From Bacteroidota bacterium (GTDB taxonomy: Bacteria; Bacteroidota; Bacteroidia; Sphingobacteriales; Sphingobacteriaceae), in assembly GCA_023450085.1 (NCBI GenBank), contig JAEXHI010000030.1:124001-188000 (forward strand): DNA of 64,000 nucleotides, given 5' to 3'. The position numbers and the translations under genes were made by a program. The notes below the pieces were generated by a model, which searched no databases, was not told the origin of the DNA, and saw nothing but the letters and a program-made list of their open reading frames with translations. Below are positions 50,141-59,170 of this stretch, in pieces; the first letter of the stretch is position 1, and every line of letters begins with the position of its first letter.

Positions 50141-50432
50141 GGCTATTGTCTTTTGTTAATGAACACAAAGCTACAACAGCAAGTTACAGAAAAAGTTGAT
50201 GTATGATAAGAAAGTAGATTAGCGTCTATTTAAGTTTTGTTCAAAGAAAATACATTAACGGCGAGGACACCTTCTTTTGCCTCACCGTATGGTTTGTCAT
50301 TCCGCTGAACACCTCCCAATAAAACATGCAGTTTAAGCAGCATCTTAAACCTTGTCGAGGATTTTTCTTTGCGTAGTTTGGCGCCCACGCCAAATATTCC
50401 CTGTAAAATAAATATGCAATTTAAACGGGAGC
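50141..50432. other. intergenic stretch, hairpin only
   Basis: 292 bases without a supported gene. The only structure I see is a small hairpin TTTGGCG-CCCA-CGCCAAA at 50377-50394. Confidence 0.5.
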
Positions 50433-50993
50433 CTAAACCTGATCCAGCGTTTTTCGTTTTAAATCTTGCTTGAACTCCGACGGCGTGATACCTGTTTCTT
50501 TCTTAAACTGCGCCGACAGGTGGGCAACACTGCTATAATTTAGTTGAAAGGCAATTTCGCTCAAGGTCAGTTCGCCATAGCTCAAAAGCTCCTTAACCCT
50601 TTCTATTTTTTGTTGGATATAGTAGTGCTCAATGGTATTTTTTTCCTCTGCCGAAAACACACTACTCAAACTCGAATAATCGGTGTTTAGCTTGCTGGCC
50701 AAAAAATCGGAAAGATTTACTTTTAGGGTTTCCTTGCTGTGATGAACCAAGTCCACTACGGCTCCTTTGATTTGTGCAACCAGCATCTTTCTTTTGTCTT
50801 CCAACAATTCAAAGCCTAGGTTTTCCAAAGCTTGCTTTACACGTCCATATCGTTCATCATCGAGCGTCTTCTCTTCCAGCTCCACTTCGCCCAAAACAAT
50901 GCTTTTTGTAGCAAGGTTCAACTTTTCGAAAACCCCATTTACCGCTGTTTTACAGCGATCACAAACCATATTTTTAATGTAAAGCTTCATCAA
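50433..50993 (-). CDS. HMA-like metal-binding domain fused to AraC-type regulator
   Basis: 186 residues. The N-terminal 70 residues have the HMA-like ferredoxin fold with KNMVCDRCKTAV (CxxC about 11-14) and a following strand-helix pattern. The C-terminal 90 residues are an AraC HTH with ELTLSEIAFQLNYSSVAHLSAQFKKETGITPSEF (in parts). It looks like a one-component metal or cofactor-sensing transcription factor, perhaps for copper. The target is not shown by the neighbours (YceI, cyclophilin). Confidence 0.8.
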   Translation of the reverse strand: MMKLYIKNMVCDRCKTAVNGVFEKLNLATKSIVLGEVELEEKTLDDERYGRVKQALENLGFELLEDKRKMLVAQIKGAVVDLVHHSKETLKVNLSDFLASKLNTDYSSLSSVFSAEEKNTIEHYYIQQKIERVKELLSYGELTLSEIAFQLNYSSVAHLSAQFKKETGITPSEFKQDLKRKTLDQV

Positions 50994-51098
50994 TCACTAA
51001 AGTAAATAATAAATTCTACAGCTTAAAATCAGGAAGAATAATTCAACTTTACTTAGACAATGATTTGCTTTTTAAATAACTTAGCGGCAAACCCATTT

Positions 51099-51803
51099 AT
51101 GATGAAAAAGTTGCTTTTGTTTTGTGCGATGTTACTTTGTCAAGTCACATTTGCCGCAAAACCTAAATATCAATATGTTAAAATTAGCACCAGTAAAGGC
51201 GAGTGTATCGTAAGGCTTTATAATGAAACCCCGCTACATCGTGATAACTTTTTGAAACTCGCTAAAGAAGGATATTATAATGGCACTATCTTTCATCGAG
51301 TAATCAAAGATTTTATGATTCAAGGCGGCGATCCGGATTCAAAAAACGCCACTCCCGAAGCCAGTCTTGGTAACGGAGGACCCGAATACAAAATCCCAGC
51401 AGAGTTTCGCGATAGCATCTTTCACAAAAAGGGTGTTTTGGCAGCGGCCAGAGATAACAACCCCGAAAAAGCATCTAGCGGTAGCCAGTTTTATTTAGTG
51501 CAAGGCAAAGTTTTTACCGACGAGCAGCTAAACACTGTTGAAAAGAACCGATTAAAACATGAAATTCCCGCTTACCAAAGAGAGGTCTATAAAACCATTG
51601 GCGGCACACCACACTTGGACAGAAATTACACCGCTTATGGCGAGGTAGTTAAGGGCATAGAAATGATAGACGCCATTGCTGGTGTAGAAACAGGAGAAGC
51701 CAACAGACCTAAGGAAGATATAAAAATGACCGTTACCGTGCTTAAAAAGAGGGAAGCAAAAAAATTAGAGAAGGAATTAAAAAAAGCAGCAGCTAAGAAA
51801 TAA
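51099..51803 (+). CDS. secreted cyclophilin-type peptidyl-prolyl isomerase
   Basis: 234 residues from the ATG at 51099 (MMKKLLLF); an upstream ATG at 51060 would add 13 residues before the signal peptide. The signal peptide (CAMLLCQVTFAA) is followed by the cyclophilin core: LYNETPLHRDNFLKLAKEGYY, FHRVIKDFMIQGGDP, SSGSQFYLVQG (about 125-135) and HLDRNYTAYGEVVKG. It should fold proteins in the periplasm or envelope. A lysine-rich tail ends the protein. Confidence 0.9.
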   Translation: MMKKLLLFCAMLLCQVTFAAKPKYQYVKISTSKGECIVRLYNETPLHRDNFLKLAKEGYYNGTIFHRVIKDFMIQGGDPDSKNATPEASLGNGGPEYKIPAEFRDSIFHKKGVLAAARDNNPEKASSGSQFYLVQGKVFTDEQLNTVEKNRLKHEIPAYQREVYKTIGGTPHLDRNYTAYGEVVKGIEMIDAIAGVETGEANRPKEDIKMTVTVLKKREAKKLEKELKKAAAKK

Positions 51804-51888
51804 TGAAACCATCATGATTTTAGTAAAACTCACAGATGGGTGAATAAATCATGATCGCTTCATCATCATTGAAAACAAATTTATACGG

Positions 51889-52656
51889 ATGAAAATAATC
51901 TCATATAACGTGAACGGCATTCGTGCAGCAGCCACCAAAGGTCTTTTTACTTGGTTGCAAGCTACCGATGCAGATATGGTTTGCCTACAGGAAGTAAAAG
52001 CACTTAAGGAACAAATCCCCGATATTTTGGCGCTCATTGAGCAGCTGGGCTATCACCATTATTGGTTTCCAGCCGAGAAAAAAGGATATAGCGGTGTCGC
52101 TATTCTTACCAAGATAAAACCTAACCATGTAGAATATGGCTGCGGAGAACCATGGATTGATGCAGAAGGCAGGGTATTAAGAGCCGATTTTGATGGCTTT
52201 TCGTTAATGAGCTTATATATGCCTTCGGGTTCAAGCGGTGATGAAAGACAAGCAAAAAAATATGAATTCATGACTTTCTTTAATGGTTATATTGATGAGC
52301 TGCGAAAAACCTACCCTAACTTAATTATTTCTGGAGATTATAATATTTGCCACAAAGCGATAGACATTCATAATCCGAAATCCAATGCCAATTCCTCTGG
52401 TTTTCTGCCCGAAGAAAGGGAATGGATGGAACTGTTCATCAACAATGGTTTTATCGATTCTTTCCGTCATTTTAACCAAGACCCACACCATTATACCTGG
52501 TGGAGCTATCGTGCTGGTGCCAGGGGCAAGAATTTGGGCTGGCGTATCGATTATCATTTAACGACAAAAGCATTGGAAAGCCGTTTGAAAAGTGTACGCA
52601 TATTACCTGACGCCTTGCATAGTGACCATTGCCCTATTTTGTTAGAAATCGAGTAA
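51889..52656 (+). CDS. xth: exodeoxyribonuclease III
   Basis: 255 residues, full length for the ExoIII/AP endonuclease family. Motifs: SYNVNGIRAAATKGLFTW, LQEVKALKE (Glu), LYMPSGSSGDERQAKK, GDYNICHKAIDIHNPK, WRIDYHL and the end LHSDHCPI. It repairs abasic sites and 3' blocks. It follows the cyclophilin by 85 bases and precedes a small membrane protein gene by 11. Confidence 0.95.
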   Translation: MKIISYNVNGIRAAATKGLFTWLQATDADMVCLQEVKALKEQIPDILALIEQLGYHHYWFPAEKKGYSGVAILTKIKPNHVEYGCGEPWIDAEGRVLRADFDGFSLMSLYMPSGSSGDERQAKKYEFMTFFNGYIDELRKTYPNLIISGDYNICHKAIDIHNPKSNANSSGFLPEEREWMELFINNGFIDSFRHFNQDPHHYTWWSYRAGARGKNLGWRIDYHLTTKALESRLKSVRILPDALHSDHCPILLEIE

Positions 52657-52667
52657 ATATAATTACC

Positions 52668-53129
52668 ATGGTTTTATCCAATGTTAGCTTCGGCATTTAT
52701 GCTTTTCTACCTCAGGGATGGATTTTCATTCTATTCGTCATTATTATAGAATGCTTATTTTTATCTAAATGCCTAACAAATAAATGGCTGAATGAAAAAA
52801 TATACAAAACAGCTTTTTTAACAAATATTATAAGTGGAATATTGGGAATTGTATCGACGCTTATGCTTAATGGAGGTTGGTTGTTAGTCGTTTGGTTTCC
52901 TTGGGTTAGTAGTCATGAAATTAATTTAAACACTAAGGGTTCATTACAAAAACTGATTATTTTCTATATGGTAGCCTTTTTGGCAACCCTAGTAATAGAA
53001 ATTTTAATTAATGTTTTAATGCTAAAGAAACAGTTCAATTATAGCAAGATTATAAAGTCTTCGATCATTGCAAATGTCATCAGCTATTTTATTGGGTCTT
53101 TCGTCCTTTACTCGTATAGTTTTAGTTAA
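52668..53129 (+). CDS. multi-pass membrane protein of unknown function
   Basis: 153 residues from the ATG at 52668; an upstream frame beginning at 52629 overlaps exonuclease III. At least four hydrophobic segments are visible (about 8-28, 45-65, 90-110 and 125-150). No family is recognised. It lies three bases before the hutI start, so it may be cotranscribed with it, but it is not a known Hut protein. Lower G+C than its neighbours. Confidence 0.6.
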   Translation: MVLSNVSFGIYAFLPQGWIFILFVIIIECLFLSKCLTNKWLNEKIYKTAFLTNIISGILGIVSTLMLNGGWLLVVWFPWVSSHEINLNTKGSLQKLIIFYMVAFLATLVIEILINVLMLKKQFNYSKIIKSSIIANVISYFIGSFVLYSYSFS

Positions 53130-53132
53130 GTT

Positions 53133-54371
53133 ATGCTGATCATTAACATCAAAGCCCTAGTTGGCGTTCATCCAAAAGAAAAAACCTTTCTTCGCGGTAG
53201 CGAACTAAGCCAATTGCCTATTTTAGAAGATGCTTGGCTGCTATTAGAAGATGGCTTGATCAAGGATTTTGGAGAAATGCCTAAGCTCAATACGCAATAC
53301 GCAAATCTCAATACGTTAGATGCCAAAGGCCGTTTTGTACTCCCTTCTTGGTGCGACAGCCATACGCATATTGTGTTCGCAGCCCCGCGTGAAGAAGAAT
53401 TTGCGTTAAAAATTGCAGGTAAAACCTACGAGGAAATTGCCGCAGCAGGCGGAGGTATTCTAAATTCGGCCAATAAGCTACAGCATGCCAGCGAGGATGA
53501 ACTTTTTGAAAGTGCCAGCATTCGGTTAAAGGACATGATTAAACAGGGCACAGGCGCCTTGGAAATTAAAAGCGGCTACGGATTAACGGTAGAAAGTGAG
53601 CTAAAGATGCTCCGAGTAATTCAGCGTTTAAAAGCAGCTTTCCCAATTCCCATAAAAGCAAGTTTGTTGGCAGCACACGCCTATCCTGCCGAGTTTAAAG
53701 AGAATCACAAAGGCTATATTGATTTAATCATCAATGAACTGATTCCAAAAGTAGCTCAACAAAAACTAGCAGACTATATTGATGCTTTTTGCGAAAAAGG
53801 CTTCTTCTCTTTGGAAGAAACAGCACTCATTTTAGAAGCCGCAGCAAAATATGGCCTTAAACCTAAAATTCATGCCAATCAGCTCTCTGTTTCTGGTGCT
53901 GTACAATTAGGCATTCAGCACCAAGCGGTGTCTGTTGACCATTTAGAAGAGACAGACGAAGCGGTATTAACGGCACTTAGTGAAAGTAACACCATTGCCA
54001 CATTATTGCCTTCATGCTCATTTTACATCAACATTCCTTTTGCCAATGCCAAGGGATTGATTGAGCACAATGCTATTGTTGCGCTCGCCAGCGATTATAA
54101 CCCAGGCTCAACACCATCTGGCAATATGAATTTTGTAGTCTCCTTAGGCTGCATTAAGCTAAAGATGACTCCTCAACAAGCCATCAACGCTGCCACCATT
54201 AACGGCGCTGCGGCAATGGAATTAAGCGAACAAGTAGGTAGTATTGCCATTGGCAAAAAAGCAAACCTTATGATTACCAGGCCGATGACTTCATTAGCAT
54301 ACTTGCCTTATAGTTTTGGTCAAAGCCAAATAGAAACCGTAATTTTAAACGGAGAAATTTACCATGGCTAG
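53133..54371 (+). CDS. hutI: imidazolonepropionase
   Basis: 412 residues. The metal site HTHIVFAAPREEEF (about 79-92), the second His region HAYPAEFKENHKGY and KIHANQLSVSGAVQLG, and SVDHLEETDEAV and ASDYNPGSTPSGNM are all family motifs. It hydrolyses 4-imidazolone-5-propionate to N-formimidoyl-glutamate in histidine breakdown. It overlaps the next gene, hutG, by eight bases. Confidence 0.95.
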   Translation: MLIINIKALVGVHPKEKTFLRGSELSQLPILEDAWLLLEDGLIKDFGEMPKLNTQYANLNTLDAKGRFVLPSWCDSHTHIVFAAPREEEFALKIAGKTYEEIAAAGGGILNSANKLQHASEDELFESASIRLKDMIKQGTGALEIKSGYGLTVESELKMLRVIQRLKAAFPIPIKASLLAAHAYPAEFKENHKGYIDLIINELIPKVAQQKLADYIDAFCEKGFFSLEETALILEAAAKYGLKPKIHANQLSVSGAVQLGIQHQAVSVDHLEETDEAVLTALSESNTIATLLPSCSFYINIPFANAKGLIEHNAIVALASDYNPGSTPSGNMNFVVSLGCIKLKMTPQQAINAATINGAAAMELSEQVGSIAIGKKANLMITRPMTSLAYLPYSFGQSQIETVILNGEIYHG

Positions 54372-55380
54372 CTTCAAAATCTTTTCTCAAAGCGATATTC
54401 TAAATTTGGTGAATACCCGCAAGGGAGAAACCAAGCTTGGCGAAAGAGTAACGCATCTTGGTCAATGGGAGACCATCTCCACTGATTCTTTAAAACGGTC
54501 TTCTACAAGATTTGTGCTTTTAGGTATCCCAGAGGATATTGGCGTTAGGGCTAATTATGGAATTGGAGGAGCAGATACCGCATGGAAACCCACTTTAAAA
54601 GCGTTTCTAAATCTTCAACAAAACCCTTTTTTAAATGGCGAAGATGTTTTGGTATTGGGCGAATTTGAAATTCCGGAGAATCCTTCTGCTGACGTTATCG
54701 AACTAAGAAACTCCGTAAAGGAAATTGATAATTTAGTCTTTCCTGTTATTCAAACCATTATAAGCGCTGGAAAAATCCCTATCGTGATTGGCGGCGGACA
54801 CAATAACTGCTATCCCATTATCAAAGGAACATCTTTAGCAAAAGGAGAAGCTATCAATGTACTCAATATTGATGCCCATACTGATTTACGCGATCCAAAC
54901 GAAGGCAGACATAGCGGAAATGGCTTTAGTACGGCAATGTTGGACGGCTTTTTAGAGCAGTACCGCATCTTTGGCTTGCATCAAAACTATGTGAGCGAAG
55001 CTCAGCTAAAATTTATTGCCACAGGCAAAGGCATTAGGGCCTCTTATTTCGACGATTTACTGTCTAATGGGGAAGATATCCTTTTAGCACTACAAAAACT
55101 CTTAAAAGGCGTAAAAACACCTCTGGGCCTAGAGATTGATTTGGACAGCATCACGGGTATTCTTTCTAGCGCAGCTACGCCTACGGGATTTTCCCTAAAC
55201 GAAGTCCGTAAACTGATATTAAGTGTTCAAAAGGAATTTTGCTACTTACACCTTTGCGAAGGTGCGATGCAATTAAAAGATGGCAGACGGGAAGAAACCA
55301 TAGGCAAAACCATCGCCTACCTGATCAGTGATTTTATTAAAGCTCTTCGTCCTCGTAACGCTGAGCAGCCTTCATCATAA
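54364..55380 (+). CDS. hutG: formimidoylglutamase (arginase family)
   Basis: 338 residues. Ureohydrolase-type Mn site: IVIGGGHNNCYP, NIDAHTDLRDPNEGRHSGNGF (in parts) and EIDLDSITGIL. In context with hutI it should convert formimidoyl-glutamate to glutamate and formamide. It is longer than the common 310-320 residue enzyme because of an N-terminal region typical of Bacteroidota versions. Its 3' end overlaps a convergent small gene by 44 bases. Confidence 0.9.
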   Translation: MASFKIFSQSDILNLVNTRKGETKLGERVTHLGQWETISTDSLKRSSTRFVLLGIPEDIGVRANYGIGGADTAWKPTLKAFLNLQQNPFLNGEDVLVLGEFEIPENPSADVIELRNSVKEIDNLVFPVIQTIISAGKIPIVIGGGHNNCYPIIKGTSLAKGEAINVLNIDAHTDLRDPNEGRHSGNGFSTAMLDGFLEQYRIFGLHQNYVSEAQLKFIATGKGIRASYFDDLLSNGEDILLALQKLLKGVKTPLGLEIDLDSITGILSSAATPTGFSLNEVRKLILSVQKEFCYLHLCEGAMQLKDGRREETIGKTIAYLISDFIKALRPRNAEQPSS

Positions 55381-55498
55381 TTTCCATTTCCGCCAATTGC
55401 GCTTTGGTCAGAGGCTCTTCCTGCTCTTGCATTTCAAAAATAGCAATCATGGTTTCTTCGTATTGCTTTTCAGTCGTTATTCTAAGATCCTTTTCCAT
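55337..55498 (-). CDS. small acidic protein, HigA-N-like
   Basis: 53 residues from the ATG at 55498 (MEKDLRITTEKQYEETM). The sequence is acidic and helical with pattern KQYEETMIAIFEMQEQEE, PLTKAQLAEMEIMM, similar to the N-terminal part of HigA-type antitoxins (Y.eA...i..l) but with no HTH and no toxin partner. Its 3' end overlaps hutG in antiparallel. It may be a true small gene or a remnant. Confidence moderate. Confidence 0.5.
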   Translation of the reverse strand: MEKDLRITTEKQYEETMIAIFEMQEQEEPLTKAQLAEMEIMMKAAQRYEDEEL

Positions 55499-55636
55499 AA
55501 CAAATGTGAGAAATGAACTCAAAGGTATAAAAAAGATTTAAAGCTTCGTTGGTTCAATCCAATTGGCCGTATTAGGGTTTATTTTACCGCAAAGGAAATA
55601 ATAAGATTCGCAAAGACCGCAAAGACAATAGCCCCC

Positions 55637-56197
55637 CTACCAGTAGTAGATCTGTTTGGGGGTAATGCACAAATCCAGCTTGATATCATCCTGATGTACA
55701 TCCGAGATTTCTTCAGGCAGCATATCAAAAAGCGAAATGCCTACTTTTTTTGTGCTAATTTCCGATAGGAAGCGATCGTAAAACCCTTTCCCGTAACCTA
55801 CGCGATACCCCTGTTGGTCAAAGGCCAACAACGGCACTAATACCATGTCTATTTCACCTTCGTAAATCTCCGTGGTTTGTGGCTCTGGAATATGATAATG
55901 ATTTGTTTTCAAGTCCTCCTTTAGGTAAGGGTGGTGGCTCATGGAATGATCATTGAAATTAGAGCGAGAGACCACAATGCTGATTTCAGGGTGGTTTTCT
56001 TGTAGCCAATCAATCAAAAGAAAAGTATCTGGCTCTCTCTTCTCTACAATGGGCAAAAAAACATGGATACTGTTAATCCCAGAAAAGTCAAGTGTTTTAA
56101 ATTGTGCCAAAAGTAGTTGGTTCAAGATTAGAAACTCGTCTTCCGACAATTCCCTCCTTTGCTGCAAGATTTCTTTTCTAATGGCAGATTTAAGCAT
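55637..56197 (-). CDS. 5-formyltetrahydrofolate cyclo-ligase
   Basis: 186 residues, full length for the family. The motif RVGYGKGFYDRFL (about 131-143) binds ATP/folate, preceded by DMVLVPLLAFDQQGYR. N-terminal IRKEILQQRRELS is also typical. It converts 5-formyl-THF to 5,10-methenyl-THF. A terminator hairpin (56269-56294) lies upstream, downstream of EF-P. Confidence 0.93.
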   Translation of the reverse strand: MLKSAIRKEILQQRRELSEDEFLILNQLLLAQFKTLDFSGINSIHVFLPIVEKREPDTFLLIDWLQENHPEISIVVSRSNFNDHSMSHHPYLKEDLKTNHYHIPEPQTTEIYEGEIDMVLVPLLAFDQQGYRVGYGKGFYDRFLSEISTKKVGISLFDMLPEEISDVHQDDIKLDLCITPKQIYYW

Positions 56198-56268
56198 AAT
56201 TAAATAATTCGAAATAAACAGTCTTTATATACGCCTACGAAAAGCAGACGAATACGAAGTTATAAAAA

Positions 56269-56294
56269 ATGGCCTTGGAAATATCCAAGGCCAT
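56269..56294 (-). terminator. intrinsic terminator of the first EF-P gene
   Basis: Stem ATGGCCTTGGA / TCCAAGGCCAT with loop AATA and minus-strand T-run. Confidence 0.85.
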
Positions 56295-56358
56295 CAATGC
56301 TTTTGTCAAAAAAGTGGATAATATGAGTCTATAGATCAACCCATCCAAAATTCCCGAC

Positions 56359-56919
56359 CTATTTTACACGTTCTACATACTCACCAGTACGTGTATCTAT
56401 TTTAATTTTATCTCCTTGATTTACAAATAAAGGAACTTTAACTTCTACCCCATTTTCAAGTGTTGCCGCTTTTAAAGCATTTGTTGAAGTATCTCCTTTT
56501 ACTGCAGGCTCTGAATAAGTAATTTCAAACTCTGCAAAGTTTGGTAACTGCGCCATAATCGGCTCATCGCTTTCCATAGAAACCAAAATGCTCATTCCCT
56601 CTTTTAGGAACTTAATTGCATTGCCAAAAAGTGATTTTGAAATGTTAAACTGTTCAAAGCTCTCGTTATCCATTACCACTAAAAAGTCTCCGTCTTCGTA
56701 TAGATATTGGTAATCGTTTGTTTCAACGCGACAAATCTCTACCGCTTCGTCTGTATTCATGCGTGCTTCAACAATCCTACCTGTTTTAATGTTACGAAAT
56801 TTTCCAGTATAAAAGGCTCCGCCTTTACCTGGCGTGCGGTGATTCCACTCATCAACGGTTACCAATTCTCCGTTCACTCGAAGAATATTTCCGTTTTTTA
56901 TTTCTGATGCTTTTGCCAT
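56359..56919 (-). CDS. efp: elongation factor P, lysine-tip paralogue
   Basis: 186 residues, three EF-P domains in order (KOW-like about 3-60, OB about 65-127, C-terminal about 130-186 ending TRTGEYVERVK). The loop that reaches the P-site tRNA reads TPGKGGAF with Lys32 at the place of E. coli Lys34. EF-P relieves ribosome stalling at polyproline. A second, distinct EF-P gene lies directly upstream at 57046. The two share the rest of the protein, including the C-terminal WVETNDYQYLYEDG-like stretch. Confidence 0.92.
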   Translation of the reverse strand: MAKASEIKNGNILRVNGELVTVDEWNHRTPGKGGAFYTGKFRNIKTGRIVEARMNTDEAVEICRVETNDYQYLYEDGDFLVVMDNESFEQFNISKSLFGNAIKFLKEGMSILVSMESDEPIMAQLPNFAEFEITYSEPAVKGDTSTNALKAATLENGVEVKVPLFVNQGDKIKIDTRTGEYVERVK

Positions 56920-56984
56920 AATAAATACTCTTTGTTTTGAGATCGCAAAGTAAAGTAATTCTTAAAACTTTCCGTAAAAAAAGA

Positions 56985-57010
56985 TGGCTTCGGGAACCAC
57001 TCCGAAGCCA
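56985..57010 (-). terminator. intrinsic terminator of the second EF-P gene
   Basis: Stem TGGCTTCGG / CCGAAGCCA with a minus-strand T-run, 36 bases after the gene ending at 57046. Each EF-P gene is therefore probably its own transcription unit. Confidence 0.85.
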
Positions 57011-57045
57011 CAATCAACCTAAACCTAAAACTAAACTATGAAAAT

Positions 57046-57606
57046 TTATTTTACTCTTTCTATGTAATCCCCTGTTCTGGTATCAACCTTAACTTTATCG
57101 CCTTGGTTAATGAACATCGGTACACGTATTTCAACTCCAGTTTCAACAGTTGCATATTTCTGTGCGTTTGTTGAAGTATTGCCTTTTACTGCAGGCTCAG
57201 TGTAGGTAATTTCCAACTCTACGTTTTGAGGCAATTGAGCCATAATTGGTTCTTCACTTTCGAAAGCCACAATTACGTTCATTCCTTCTTTTAAGAATTT
57301 AACGCCTTCGCCAAATAAAAACTTAGGCACGTTATATTGTTCGTAAGTAGTGTTGTCCATGATCACCAAGAAAGTACCATCTTCGTACAAGTATTGATAA
57401 TCATTGGTTTCTACGCGGCAAATCTCTACCTCTTCGTCAACACGGAAACGATATTCAACTAGTTTACCAGTTTTTACGTTACGCATTCTTGACTGATAGA
57501 AAGCTCTTAAATTTCCTGGCGTACGGTGAATAAACTCTTCTACCTGTACTAAATCTCCGTTGAAGCGAAGAATATTTCCATTTTTAATATCAGATGCTTT
57601 TGCCAT
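57046..57606 (-). CDS. efp: elongation factor P, Asn/Arg-tip paralogue
   Basis: 186 residues, colinear with the other EF-P. The tip loop reads TPGNLRAFYQ: Asn32 takes the place of the modified lysine and Arg34 lies two further on. The other domains are normal, so it should bind ribosomes. Its tip cannot be lysine-modified. A Bacteroidota version with PGNLRAFYQ is, from memory, common in this group, which would make the PGKG copy the unusual one. Confidence 0.9.
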   Translation of the reverse strand: MAKASDIKNGNILRFNGDLVQVEEFIHRTPGNLRAFYQSRMRNVKTGKLVEYRFRVDEEVEICRVETNDYQYLYEDGTFLVIMDNTTYEQYNVPKFLFGEGVKFLKEGMNVIVAFESEEPIMAQLPQNVELEITYTEPAVKGNTSTNAQKYATVETGVEIRVPMFINQGDKVKVDTRTGDYIERVK

Positions 57607-57760
57607 TTTCTTTTGAAATTTACGCCCATCTTTCAGGCCTCATTTCGTGCCGCAAAGGTATAGACTCTTTTTTAATTAAACAATAGTGATTTTAAAATAT
57701 TTTTACAAAGTGCTTTTAACCCGTTTAAAGCCAGTTATTCGCACTTTTATCATATTAATT

Positions 57761-58378
57761 TTACTTTTTATAATCTAAAATATTAAGCTGCTCCTTACAA
57801 AATTCGTACTCATAAGCTTGGTTGGAGCCTACCAACACCAATCTATTTTTTGCATATTGCGCTATCAAACTTAAATACCAATCGGTGCCTTGAGCATCCA
57901 AATTGGAAGTAGGTTCATCGAGCGCCAGGATAGGTGTATCCGCACAAAAAGCCAAGGCCAACTTGGTTCTTTGCTTCATTCCTGACGAAAAATATTTCAA
58001 TGGTTTGTCCTGTGCCTTACTTAAGGCAAGTAAATCAAGCACTGCTTCCGCAGCAAGCCCTTGTTGATATTTTTTGAATTTAAAATGGAAATCTATCGTT
58101 TCCTGTAAGGTAAACTCCTCCACTAAATCCAAATAAGGAGCTGCCAAACTGATGTAGCTGAAAATATGTTCGGGAAGGATTTCCTTACCTTCTACATAGC
58201 TAATCCTACCTTCAGACGGCGTTAAGCTTCCTAATAGAACACTTAGCAAGGTTGATTTTCCAGAGCCATTTGGCCCCAATATAGCGTATTGATTTCCCTG
58301 AGCAAAAGTGTAACTGATCTCCTTAAAGATCCATTCCTTATTAAATCGCCTACCTAAATGCTCAAGGATAATTTGCAT
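57761..58378 (-). CDS. ABC transporter ATP-binding protein
   Basis: 205 residues. Walker A LGPNGSGKSTLLS (about 35-47), signature YFSSGMKQRTKLALA (about 133), Walker B ILALDEPTSNLDAQG (about 152). It lacks a membrane domain, and no permease gene is adjacent; it could work with a distant permease. The gene ends six bases from lpxA, so it is in the same transcription unit as the lipid A genes. Confidence 0.85.
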   Translation of the reverse strand: MQIILEHLGRRFNKEWIFKEISYTFAQGNQYAILGPNGSGKSTLLSVLLGSLTPSEGRISYVEGKEILPEHIFSYISLAAPYLDLVEEFTLQETIDFHFKFKKYQQGLAAEAVLDLLALSKAQDKPLKYFSSGMKQRTKLALAFCADTPILALDEPTSNLDAQGTDWYLSLIAQYAKNRLVLVGSNQAYEYEFCKEQLNILDYKK

Positions 58379-58384
58379 ACAGAA

Positions 58385-59170
58385 TTAGCTTCCTGAGCCA
58401 AAGCCTCTCATCACTCCTCGGTTAGAGTTGCGGATGAAATCTACGATCTCGTCGCGAATTTCAGTCGGTTGAAATTCTGCTTCAATCATATCTAATGCTT
58501 TGGTTACGTTATTGTTTTTCACAAAAAGCACACGGTAAATCTCTTGGATTTCGTTGATCTGCTCTGAAGAAAACCCTCTACGGCGCAAACCAACTGAGTT
58601 GATTCCCACGTATGAAAGAGGTTCACGAGCAGCTTTCACATAAGGTGGAACATCTTTACGAACCAAAGAACCTCCAGTAACAAAAGCATGTGAACCTACT
58701 TTAACAAACTGATGGATAGCCACCAAGCCCGCTAAAACTACGTAATCTCCAATGGTAATGTGCCCAGCAAGCGTAGTGCTATTTGAAAATATACAGTTGT
58801 TACCCACATAGCAATCATGTGCAATGTGCGAATAAGCCTGGATTAAGCAATTACTGCCCACCACGGTACGCCATTTATCTTTAGTGCCCCTGTTAATGGT
58901 TACACACTCTCTAATGGTGGTGTTGTCGCCAATTTCGGCAGTGGTAATTTCGCCTGCAAATTTTAAATCTTGCGGAATACCAGAGATCACAGAACCAGGA
59001 AAAATACGGCAGTTTTTGCCTATTCGGGCACCATCCATAATTACCACATTGGATCCAATCCAAGTGCCTTCTCCAATTTCTACATCTTTGTGTATCACCG
59101 CGAAAGGCTCAACAACTACATTATCTGCGATTTTAGCTTGCGGGTGTATATATGCTAAGGGTTGTATCAT
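58385..59170 (-). CDS. lpxA: acyl-ACP:UDP-GlcNAc O-acyltransferase
   Basis: 261 residues. Left-handed beta-helix hexapeptides run from about 5 to 190 (IGEGTWIGSNVVIMDGARIGKN, IGDYVVLAGLVAIHQFVKVGSHAFV in parts), with the catalytic His in IAHDCYVGNNC. The C-terminal helical part has GLRRRGFSSEQINEIQEIYRVLF. It catalyses the first step of lipid A synthesis. It overlaps lpxC/fabZ by four bases. Confidence 0.95.
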   Translation of the reverse strand: MIQPLAYIHPQAKIADNVVVEPFAVIHKDVEIGEGTWIGSNVVIMDGARIGKNCRIFPGSVISGIPQDLKFAGEITTAEIGDNTTIRECVTINRGTKDKWRTVVGSNCLIQAYSHIAHDCYVGNNCIFSNSTTLAGHITIGDYVVLAGLVAIHQFVKVGSHAFVTGGSLVRKDVPPYVKAAREPLSYVGINSVGLRRRGFSSEQINEIQEIYRVLFVKNNNVTKALDMIEAEFQPTEIRDEIVDFIRNSNRGVMRGFGSGS

